Source: Pisaster brevispinus | Lineage: Eukaryota > Echinodermata > Asteroidea > Forcipulatida > Asteriidae | NCBI GenBank assembly: GCA_023634235.1 | Contig: JAMKCF010000003.1 | Coordinates: forward strand, 12,122,742-12,186,741 | Direction: 5' to 3' | Length of the DNA stretch: 64,000 nt | Part shown: positions 54,421 through 64,000 of the stretch, one piece after another | Layout: every line of letters starts with the position of its first letter | Position numbering within the stretch: the stretch's first letter is position 1 | Translations under genes and position numbers: made by a program | Notes under the pieces: model-generated | Databases searched by the model: none | What the model saw: only the letters and a program-made list of their open reading frames with translations | What the model was told of the DNA's origin: nothing

Positions 54421-54815
54421 AGGCAGGAGACTCACTGGATATTATAAAGGTACGTTTTCTTTTAGATTGATATAGGCAGATGTGTCGGGTTTCTATTTGT
54501 GTACCATGGCCAGTAGAGGTTAACGTTAGATTATCAATCGTGTCATCATGCATGTCAATGTAAACATACCGTTGATTGTTTGGTCTTACTAAAAAATACT
54601 AGTACTGTAGTAGTGTTTGGTCTTACTACTGACAGTACTGTTTATCAAAAGCAGGAGACTCACTTGATATTATAAAGGTACGTTTTAAATTGATAGGCAG
54701 ATTTGTCGGGTTTTCGTTAGGTTCAGAGGTTAACGTTAGTTCAGACATGGAGGTAGGTTCAGATTAACTCGACTCAATCATGTCATGATAAGTCAATGTA
54801 AACATACCGCTGACT
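54421..54815. repeat. Direct repeat, two units ~230 bp apart
   Basis: GCAGGAGACTCACTGGATAT, TATAAAGGTACGTTTT, GATATAGGCAGATGTGTCGG, AGAGGTTAACGTTAG and GTCAATGTAAACATACCG occur at 54422-54572 and 54650-54810 in the same order, with small indels. Confidence 0.7.
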
Positions 54816-55049
54816 TGATCCATAGGCCCTATCTGTTTTGTATGACGTGTTTGGTCCTACTAGCCACTGGTGAGAAGTTGGTTTCTCGTTTGACGTTCGA
54901 TATTCGGCATTCGAATGTCAAACAAGTACCAGTTATTGTTTTGGTATTTAACGTTTTTGTGTGCATAAACCATTATAAAACTATATTGAAGCATTTTTCA
55001 CATGCCCAGACCCTAGCCTAGAGCTATACCCCAGACCCTTTGTAAAAGA

Positions 55050-55087
55050 TGTTGTTGTTGTTGTTGTTGTTGTTGTTATTGTTGTTT
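55050..55087 (+). repeat. (TTG)n microsatellite
   Basis: About twelve TTG triplets with one ATT interruption. Confidence 0.9.
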
Positions 55088-56352
55088 TTACGTACGAACA
55101 TTCTACCGTACATTGTATGCACTTTAAAATCAATGCATTATATCCAATTTTTGAACGGTCAGTCTGACGTGTTCAGACCCATGGGTGGGGCACCGCTACA
55201 TACAGAAATACAGGGAAGGGTCGAAGGAACACACCCGTGGTCATCTTGACCCAACCTACTCCTAGAAGTAGAACTATGACACATATTCAGACCCCTGCCA
55301 AATACCCGTCAAAGGTGTGACTAATCTATCCTTATAATGTCGCACATATGCACCTAGTTTATAATCAAATGTAATATAAAAGCAATCGGACATTTCACTT
55401 AAGCACTAAGGGGTCTCAAAAATGACGAAAAGTCATTACGCATGCTAACATTTAAAGACCTATATCTTGATAGACAAAAAATTACCTGTGCTACTTTTGA
55501 CAGTAGATTGATGGGATACCAGATACCCTGTATCTTAATTTGTAGCTATACATCTTATCTCCATTTGTAGATAGCCTACAGACCTCTAAAAATGCCCAAA
55601 ACAGAAAAAGGTCAATTTGAAGGGGCGGGGCTTAATTTTATAGGTGGTCATATCTCAGAAATGTTACGGAGTAGGATTCTTAAATTGTTTTTTTCATGGC
55701 ACCCATATGGGATTGTTAAACAAAAAAACTTGCAAAATCTGAGACTGTGCCTGCCGAAATGTTTAGAATTTTGGGTGATTTGTCACGGAATGCATGACTC
55801 ACTTACAAGTAGAGAGGAGTCATTAAATAAGTGTATTAATAGTACAAAAATGACACAGATTGAGCATGAACAATGGGACATTGAAACCAAAACCTTAATT
55901 CCAGTTAATTTACCTTTATAGAGCACAGGGTGTTGTTTCTAGCACAGACAAAAACTTATCACTGCTCATTCTTTCCTTTTCTAAAGTGAGAAAGTGCTGG
56001 AGGGTACGTTTGAACAGAAAATTAATATCGATATCAGAGGGATTTTTGTAGCTTAGAAAAACTTTTTTGCACCTGATGTTCCAAATCTGCCGAAGCATCT
56101 TGACTATTAAAACACATTGCACCTGTTTTAGGTCACATCCAAGAATTCTATTTGGGTCACTTAGATGAAAGAATGGTTACCAGAGTGTAATTTCCTATAA
56201 GGTATTCTACTAATACCCAGGCATTTATTGTGTGAATGCAGTATAATTGAACAGGTGTTGGTGGTGAGTTCAACTTTAATGGGCAAAACTGTTATTGTCA
56301 GTACCTTTGATGGCGCTAGTATCATTTACTTAGGTAGCGGTTTATAGCTGTC

Positions 56353-56660
56353 CTGGGCCCAATTTCCGCACAAAAAATTTGTAAGCACAGACAATCTTGC
56401 TTCGCAGAAACAGGTTACCAGCCAACATATCATAGAGTTCCAATGTTGCCACTGGTACCCCGCTCATGTCTTGCTAAGTAAAGAAATCTGCTATTCAGAA
56501 TTTTAAGCACACAAACTTGCTAAGCACAGAAAAATTGCTTAGCAGAAACTGGTTACCAGCCAAAATTCCCAAGATTTGCCCCACTCATTTTCTGCTTAGC
56601 ATAGAAAATTACCTAGCAGTATTTTCTGCTTAACAGCTTTATGAAATAGTGCCCAGGGCC
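56353..56660. mobile_element. GGGCCCAATTTC MITE, two overlapping or duplicated copies
   Basis: Starts GGGCCCAATTTCCGCACAAA and ends CTTTATGAAATAGTGCCCAG. Two GCAGAAACxGGTTACCAGCC segments (56405, 56541) show it is an internally duplicated copy. A third start (AGGGCCCAACTTC) follows at 56655. Confidence 0.65.
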
Positions 56661-56699
56661 CAACTTCTAGCGCTGCTTAGCGGTAAGAAAATTGTTGTG

Positions 56700-58135
56700 C
56701 TAACTGCATCGTCAGTTATGTAAATACCGAGAATTCTAGCACAATCGAAGAAATAGAAATGTGGATTGCCTAAGTACTTTTTAATAAAATTTTCGACAAA
56801 TAACAAAGCATTATAAAATCACACTCTACAAAAAGATGTTCAATCGTTTCGTTAGATTAAGGTGGCGTTTGGACCATTTGTCAAGGACACAATGAATTTG
56901 GTTTACTCTTGGCCCCCAAGTTGTCCTCTGGTGTAACACGATTACCAAAGATAATACCCAGCTTTTTCAATTTATCATCGCACCAAATAAAATTACAAGG
57001 TTTGTATTGTCTATGTTTCCATTTCCCTAGCCAGAGACCTTTGGTTTTATTGACGTTCAGCTTCAACCCATAACCTTTGCAGTGTCGAGGATCAGTGTCA
57101 TCTGTGATACCAAATTTGTACAATTTATCTTAAGTAGGGAGAATTCTATGTTTTAATTTGAACCACAAATCTTTTTCATCGGCTTCCATAAGGGGACACC
57201 GACCATTTTCCCAAGTATTAACATCGGATGTATGTAGTTATGTGGAAATAATTAGTAATTATTAATTAATAACCCAGTATTGCAAAACCGCAGGAGACAT
57301 GAATTGATTATTAATAAAACACCTGTAAACATCTTTAACACTATTGTCCAAAAGTCTACTATTTTTGCCGGTCTGTTTATCTTCAATGGTAACATTATTT
57401 TTAAAAATGGTTAGGTGGACCCTGCCTGTTTTCAGTGACGTAGCTGTGATTAATGTTTTTCTTTAGAACATTGCTTTAAAGACAATATTTTACAAAGTTT
57501 AGCCAGAGTTTGGTGACTAATTAGGCTATCATTTTCGAGAACAAGTTTTAAACGATTCATCCCCACGGGTTTAAGTATTTTGCTGTCTACTTCTTTATTC
57601 TCGTCATTGTGCTATTTTTCCAGAGGGGAGTTCATGAGTTTCGTCAACACAGGAGAACACTTTGCTATAGTTAGGTTCAGATTTCTGTAATGAATGAATT
57701 CTTTATAATAATCCTGAGTACCACAAACGATGGCTCTAGGGGTTATCTAAAATGTACCAGCCAAGTTCGTTCTTCCCGCTAGCTTGTCATAAAAGATTTC
57801 TCCATTTCCCAGATTTCAGTGTGATACTTTTTAAAAGCATTTGGTTTTAAAGCTTGCAGCTAGTGCCTCCCATAGTAACGGAACCGGTAATAGTGTTTCT
57901 TTTTTGTATTATCCAGTTTGCCATTCCAAAAAAAAACCCACTTAATGCGCTCCATTTGCTTAACACAATCCTCGGGATAAACGATGATTGATCCCTGGTA
58001 GGATAGACTGGCACCCATGAAACTAATGACAACAGCCTTCCTTCTCATAGTTAAATTTATCATGCTAACCTTCCGGTGCTTACTGTATGAAAGTGAATAA
58101 CGTAATAATGGAAATCCACGGTGGACGTGCAAGGT
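56700..58135 (-). pseudogene. Scrambled non-LTR retrotransposon (LINE) fragment
   Basis: Minus-strand protein motifs of an L1-like polymerase occur in the wrong order. First (58132-57860) is VYPEDCVKQMERIKWVFFWN, the block normally after the RT thumb. Next, a C-terminal region with LWFKLKHRILPT and KLYKFGITDDTDPRHCK (about 57180-57075). Then, in the same frame, the thumb block GLKLNVNKTKGLWLGKWKHR ... KLKKLGIIFGN (57066-56930), and finally ETIEHLFVECDF (about 56865-56830), which should directly follow the DPRHCK region. Stops and frameshifts are frequent. The LINE identity is well supported; the subfamily is not. Confidence 0.7.
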
Positions 58136-58369
58136 CTGCTTAGCCTAATTGTATTGCTTACCTGTGAAATACGCTTACGCTTAAGCAATTTTGTTTTGCT
58201 AGTTAGCTCGAAATTTTGCATACCGTATAGCAGCGCAAGCCGTTAAGCAGACAATTCTGATTAGCAAAATTTCTTTACTTAGCAAGAAATGAGCGGGGTA
58301 CCAGTGGCAACAGTGTGAACTTTATTGAATGTTGGCTGGTAACCTGTTTCTGCTAAGCAAGATTTTTTG

Positions 58370-61300
58370 GGGCCCAATTTCATAAAGCCGTTAAAGCTGA
58401 ACATTCTGCTTAGCAAATTTCTTTACTTAGCAAGAAATGAACGAGGCACCAGCAGTCACAACAATGTATTTTTTTTGGTAGATTTTGGTTGGTTACCAGT
58501 TTCTGCTAAGCAATTGTTTTCTCATGCTCAGCAAATTGTTGTACTTACAGGTTTTATAAAGTTGGGCCAAATTTCATACAGCCGTTAAACAGAAAATTCT
58601 GCTTAGCAAATTTCTTTACTAAGCAGGAAATGAGCGAGGCACCAGTCACAACAATGTATTTTTTTTTTAAAGATTTTGGCTGGTAACAGGTTTTATAAAA
58701 TTGGGCCCAATTTCATAAAGCCGTTAAGCAGAAAATTCTGCTTAGCAAATTTCTTTACTTAGCAAGAAATAAGCGAGGCACGAGCAGTCACAACAATGTA
58801 TTTTTTTGTAGATTTTGGTTGGTAATGTCAGAATATTATCCGAACACCCTTATTGCATTAATAGAAGAGTCTGTGAAACTTTATTTCCATTGTGTAACCC
58901 AGTAGCTGTGTACTTCCATTGTGTAACCCAGTTGTTCCCAGTAGCCGTGTAATCCTATTATGCAATTCCGTAGTTCTCTGAAATCTTAATCCCTCGATTG
59001 TGTTTCCCAGGAAACCACAGTAGCAGCGTTTAGCGATGCATGCAGCATGCAGCTTTTTACTTTAGATCTAACTTTATTTTTAGCCTGCAATTGCTTAAAC
59101 CATGGTTGTCGTGCTTGAAGAAAGATGTACGTAGCATCATAAAGAAACGATTCAAATTCACAATAGTTGCTAGGGACCTGCGTTGACAACAGTCGCGAAC
59201 AGGTGAATTAGGTTTGAGTAACCCGAGAGAGAGAAAGTGATCAGATGATTTTCGAATCAAGTTTGAGTTAGCTGGTGTGAGGAGTGATCGTGCCTCGAAA
59301 TATTGTCACCAGGCATAGCAAATACAGAGTTAATGCAGACAGAGTCAGGCAGCGAATTCTTGTTAAAGACAATACTATGATATGTATTTGTCTATTTTGA
59401 GATGATCTTCAGGGCCAGTGTTGCCACTGTATATGAGACACACCACGATAGAACAACCGTAAGTTATAATTGTTTAATTCTAAGAATCACAGTGTTGAAT
59501 TAAGAGTCATTGATTGTACTAATTATCTAAAAAACGAATAGTAGATTGTTTGATTTAAAGGAAAGATGTATTACCTGGAACTGGCTTGTACTTAAGAATG
59601 AATTATGCCACAGATGATGATCACTGATATTTTGACTTGTTTCAATTAGAAGACCACATGTCTTACGTGATTTTGTTTAATATTGAAACTAAGAAAGTTA
59701 TTTGAGCAAAATGTGCGATTGTATACTATTCCTGAAATCCTTGATTGTTTTAATATTATAGGTGGTTCCGAGCTAAGAGGTTCTTCCAAAGCCGAGTTCT
59801 GGTCCGGACACTGATCTGAGAGAGGCTATATGTAGAGATGACTAAACTGAATGTAAAGCTCTGCAGGCCAACGGCGTTGCCGATGTTGCCAACGACCACC
59901 TTCATCTACACCTAGGCCAACCAGTCCAGAACCATCACCCGAGACTCGTTGAACTTAAAGATTGTTTAATACAATGTACATGTAGTAATTGTGGGGGCTT
60001 AAAACGTATTTGACTATTAGCCACTGAACTTAAGATTGTTAAATAGTAATTGTGATGGCTTAAAACGAATTTGACTAATAGCCACTGAACTAAATTGCAT
60101 AGAAGTTCGGCAATTAATAATTATTGTGATCGTGCATAAAACTTTGACGACTTTAAATGAATGATCCAATGAATTGAATATAAAGAAAGTTTGAAAATAA
60201 TTATAAGCGCGCTGCGAGCCAGTGAATAATTGAATGTAAATATAATGCCCACTGAGGAAGTTGGTAAATAAGAATACTGTGAAATCAATTGAATTGTCCG
60301 TGTTATTTCCTTTCGTTGTTACCTTAAGCAGTGGATATTGAGAGACACTAAACAGTGCGGGGTATTAGGCAACGCTCTTCAGTAAAATCTGAGAAATATC
60401 CTGACAGGTAACCAGTTTCTGCTAAGCAATTGTTTTCTCATAATCAGCAAATTGTTGTACTTACAGGTTTTGTAAAATTGGGCCCTGGGCCAAATTTCAT
60501 ACAGCCGTTAAGCAGAAAATTCTGCTTAGCAAATTTCTTTACAATGAGCGGGGTACAAGTGGCAACAGTGTGAACTTTATTGAATGTTGGCTGGTAACTT
60601 GCTTCTGCTAAGCAAGATTTTTCTGGGCCAAATTTCATAAAGCCGTTAAAGCGGAAAATTCTGCTTAGCAAATTTCTTTACTTAGCAGGAAATGAGCGAG
60701 GCACCAGTCACAATACTGTTTGGGTTTTTTTAGATTTTGGCTGGTAACAGGTTTTATGAAATTGGGCCCAATTTCATAAAGCCGTTAAGCAGAAAATTCT
60801 GCTTAGCAAGTTTCTTTACTTAGAAAGAAATGAGCGAGGCACGAGCAGTCACAACAATGTATTTTTTTGTAGATTTTGGTTGGTAACCAGTTTCTGCTAA
60901 GCAATTGTTTTCTCATGATCAGCAAATTGTTGTATTTACAGGTTTTATAAAAATTAGGCCCTGGGCCAAATTTCATACAGCCGTTAAGCAGAAAATTCTG
61001 CTTAGCAAATTTCTTTACTTAAGAAATGAGCGGGGTACAAGTGGCAACAGTGTGATTTTTATTGAATGTTGGCTGGTAATCTGCTTCTGCTAAGCAAGAT
61101 TTTTCTGGGCCCAATTTCATAAAGCCGTTAAAGCAGAAAATTCTGCTTAGCAAATTTCTTTACTTAGCAGGAAATGAGCGAGGCACCAGTCACAACAGTG
61201 TATTTTTTTTTAAGATTTTGGCTTGTAACAGGTTTTATGAAATTGGGCCCAATTGCATAAAGCCGTTAAGCAGAAAATTCTTTAATTAGCAAGAAATAAG

Positions 61301-63007
61301 CGAGGCACCAGTCACAACAATGTAATTTTGTCTGGTAACCAGTTTCTGCGAAGCAATTGTTTTCTGTGCTTAGCAAGTTTTTGTGCTTACAGATTTTATG
61401 AAATTCGGCCCTGTGCCCAATTTCATAAAGCCGTTTAGCAGTAAAGTCTGCTGAGCAAATTTCTTTACTTAGCAAGAAATGAGCGAGGCACGAGCAGTCA
61501 CTACAATGTATTTATTGAGATTTTGGTTGGTAACCAGTTTCTGCTAAGCAATTGTTTTCTCATGATCAGCAAATTGTTGTACTTACAGATTTTATAAAAT
61601 TGATGACTGGGCCAAATTTCATACAGCCGTTAAGCAGAAAATTCTGCTTAGCAAATTTCTTTGCTTAAGAAATGAGCGGGGTACAAGTGGCAACAGTGTG
61701 AACTTTATTGAATGTTGGCTTGTAACCTGCTTCTGCTAAGCAAGATTTTCCTGGGCCCAATTTCATAAAGCCGTTAAAGAAGAAAATTCTGCTTAGCAAA
61801 TTTCTTTACTTAGCAGGAACTGAGCGAGGCACCAGTCACAACAATGTATTTTGTTAAAAGATTTTGGCTGGTAAGAGGTTTTATGAAATTGGGCCCATTC
61901 CCCAATTTCATAAAGCCGTTAAGCAGAAAATTCTGTTTAGCAAATTTCTTTAATTAGCAAGAAATAAGCGAGGCACCAGTCACAACAATGTATTTTGTTA
62001 AAAGATTTTGGCTGGTAAGAGGTTTTATGAAATTGGGCCCATTCCCCAATTTCATAAAGCCGTTAAGCAGAAAATTCTGTTTAGCAAATTTCTTTAATTA
62101 GCAAGAAATAAGCGAGGCACCAGTCACAACAATGTAATTTTGGCTGGTAACCAGTTTCCGCGAAGCAATAGTTTTCTGTGCTTAGCAAGTTTTTGTGCTT
62201 ACAGGTTTTATGAAATTGGGCCCTGTGCCCAATTTCATGAAGCCGTTTAGCAGTAAAGTCTGCTTAGCAAATTTCTTTACTTAGCAAGAAATGAGCGAGG
62301 CACGATCAGTCACAAAAATGTATTTTTTTGTAGATTTTGGTTGGTTACCAGTTTCTGCTAAGCAATTGTTTTCTCATGATCAGCAAATTGTTGTACTTAC
62401 AGGTTTTATAAAATTGGGCCTTGGGCCAAATTTCATACAGGCGTTAAGCAGAAACATTCTGCTTAGCAAATTTCTTTACTTAAGAAATGAGCGGGGTACA
62501 AGTGGCAACAGCGTGAACTTTATTGAATGTTGGCTGGCAAACTGCTTCTGCTAAGCAAGATTTTTCTGGGCCCAATTTCATAAAGCCGTTAAAGCAGAAA
62601 ATTCTGCTTAGCAAATGTCTTTACTTAGCAGGAAATAAGCGAGGCACCAGTCACAACAATGTATTTTTTTTAAAAGATTTTGGCTTGTAACAGGTTTTAT
62701 GAAATTGGGCCCAATTTCATAAAGCCGTTAAGCAGAAAATTCTGCTTAGCAAATTTCTTTAATTAGCAAGAAATAAGCGAGGCACCAGTCACAACAATGT
62801 AATTTTGGCTGGTAACCAGTTTCCGCGAAGCAATAGTTTTCTGTGCTTAGCAAGTTTTTGTGCTTACAGGTTTTATGAAATTGGGCCCTGTGCCCAATTT
62901 CATGAAGCCGTTTAGCAGTAAAGTCTGCTTAGCAAATTTCTTTACTTAGCAAGAAATGAGCAAGGCACGAGCAGTCACAACAATGTATTTTTTTGTAGAT
63001 TTTGGTT
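58370..63007. repeat. Tandem array of the GGGCCCAATTTCAT foldback MITE family
   Basis: About 19 units of 135-200 bp. Each starts (GGG)CC(C/A)AATTTCATAAAGCCG, TTAAGCAGAAAATTCTGCTT, AGCAAATTTCTTTACTTAGC and ends ATGAAATTGGGCCC or a truncated equivalent. Starts fall near 58370, 58568, 58703, 60478, 60628, 60765, 60960, 61110, 61246, 61413, 61608, 61755, 61900, 62043, 62227, 62422, 62570, 62707 and 62889. Three or four unit subtypes alternate, so a higher-order repeat exists. Open frames here come from the repeat. Confidence 0.85.
58826..60406. mobile_element. Solo LTR, 1,581 bp, with 5-bp target duplication
   Basis: It begins TGTCAGAATATTATCCGAAC and ends AATCTGAGAAATATCCTGACA, so it has TG...CA ends with a 6-bp inverted terminus (TGTCAG/CTGACA). 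GGTAA flanks both sides (58821-58825, 60407-60411). The same array subunit elsewhere shows the empty site TTGGTTGGTAACCAGTTTCT. Array sequence resumes immediately after the element, so there is no adjacent primer-binding site or internal region. It contains no ORF of note. Confidence 0.8.
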
Positions 63008-63012
63008 GGTAA

Positions 63013-64000
63013 TGTCAGAATATTATCCGAACACCCCTATTGGATTAATAGAAGAGTCTGCGAAACTTTATTTCCATTGTGTAACCCAGTAGCTGTGTAC
63101 TTCCATTGTGTAACCCAGTTGTTCCCAGTAGCCGTGTTATCCATCCTATTATGCAATTCCGTAGTTCTCTGAAATCTTAATCCCTCGATTGTGTTTCCCA
63201 GGAAACCACAGTAGCGACGTTTAGCGATGCATGCAGCATGCAGCTTTTTACTTTAGATCTAACTTTATTTTTAGCCTGCAATTGCTTAAACCATGGTTGT
63301 CGTGCTTGAAGAAAGATGTACTTAGCATCATAAAGAAACGATTCAAATTCACAATAGTTGCTAGGGACCTGCGTTGACAACAGTCGCGAACAGGTGAATT
63401 AAGTTTGAGTATACCAAGAGAGAGAAAGAGAGAAAGTGATCAGATGATTTTCGAATCAAGTTTGAGTTAGATGGTGTGAGGAGTGATCGTGCCTCGAAAT
63501 ATTGTCACCAGGCATAGCAAATACAGAGCTAATGCAGACAGAGTCAGGCAGCGAATTCTTGTTGAAGACAATACTATGATATGTTTTTGTCTATTTTGAG
63601 ATGATCTTCAGGGCCAGTGTTGCCACTGTATATGAGACACACCACGATAGAACAACCGTAAGTTATAATTGTTTATTTCTAAGAATCACAGTGTTGTGAA
63701 TTAAGAGTCATTTATTGTACTAATTATCTAAAAAACGAATAGTAGATTGTTTGATTTAAAGGAAAGATGTATTACCTGGAACTGGCTTGTAAATAAGAAT
63801 GAATTATGCCACAGATGATGATCACTGATATTTTGACTTGTTTCAATTAGAAGACCACATGTCTTACGTGATTTTGTTAAATATTGAAACTAAGAAAGTT
63901 ATTTGAGCAAATGCGATTGTATACTATTCCTGTAATCCTTGATTGTTTTAATATTATAGGTGGTTCCGAGCTAAGAGGTTCTTCCAAAACCGAGTTCTGG
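63013..64000. mobile_element. Second copy of the LTR, cut by the window edge
   Basis: Starts TGTCAGAATATTATCCGAAC after GGTAA (63008-63012) and follows 58826-59813 with only scattered substitutions and small indels (for example CTTATTGCATT/CCTATTGGATT). The start-to-start distance is 4,187 bp. Only 988 bp are visible. Confidence 0.8.

Larger units (their letters stand above)
52111..56352. other. Non-coding region with scattered low-order repeats
   Basis: No gene supported. It contains degenerate GAAGCCTC...TAGATTCACAG repeats, a ~230-bp direct repeat and a (TTG)n tract, each listed separately, plus a short perfect hairpin GCATGGAGGTCTACCTCCATGC at 54375-54396. The remainder appears unique and AT-rich. 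Confidence 0.45.

Noticed and set aside
62291..62554. Open frames within 58.4-63.0 kb
   Set aside because: The same peptide pattern recurs with each repeat unit; they are products of the tandem array.
58826..64000. Full-length LTR retrotransposon with the two LTRs as its ends
   Set aside because: The sequence between them is plain MITE array without primer-binding site, polypurine tract or coding region, and GGTAA flanks the first LTR on both sides.

Overview
The window reads as nuclear DNA of an intron-rich, repeat-rich invertebrate deuterostome. An echinoderm such as a sea star is my best guess. The basis is the gene content (a voltage-gated proton channel, an SPB1/FTSJ3 methyltransferase, a SMARCB1-like protein), GT-AG introns throughout, and heavy loading with foldback MITEs and tRNA-derived SINEs. 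The taxon is inference; no sequence search was possible.

Three genes can be built exon by exon with matching splice phases. (1) 797-3035, minus: first three coding exons of a divergent SNF5/SMARCB1-like gene whose remainder lies off the left edge. (2) 8139-18077, plus: a complete six-exon Hv1 proton channel (HVCN1), 355 residues. All core S1-S4 residues are present, but one of the two zinc-binding histidines is replaced by Glu and the S1-S2 loop is long and acidic. (3) 23750-35281, minus: a complete sixteen-exon FTSJ3/SPB1 rRNA 2'-O-methyltransferase, 900 residues, with an intact K-D-K-E tetrad and the Spb1 C-terminal domain. Genes 1 and 2 are divergently arranged; genes 2 and 3 converge. They have no obvious shared pathway: chromatin remodelling, membrane proton conductance, ribosome assembly.

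Right of 35.3 kb no complete gene was found. 34.8-36.6 kb holds several young foldback elements, including a hAT-like MITE with an 8-bp target duplication and a near-perfect hairpin flanked by TTA. 37.7-43.1 kb is a large inverted structure: about 8 units of a ~190-bp repeat, a ~2-kb spacer, then the same repeat in opposite orientation. Inside the left arm sits a 456-bp MITE whose terminal repeats are built from palindromic 21-mers. 45.3-48.2 kb has unrecognised coding-like blocks with frame breaks. 51.6-52.1 kb has a basic ORF interrupted by TAG, perhaps gag-like. 56.7-58.1 kb is a scrambled LINE. 58.4-63.0 kb is a tandem array of a foldback MITE family. It contains a 1,581-bp solo LTR with a 5-bp duplication, and the same LTR recurs about 4.19 kb downstream at the same position in the repeat unit, running off the right edge.
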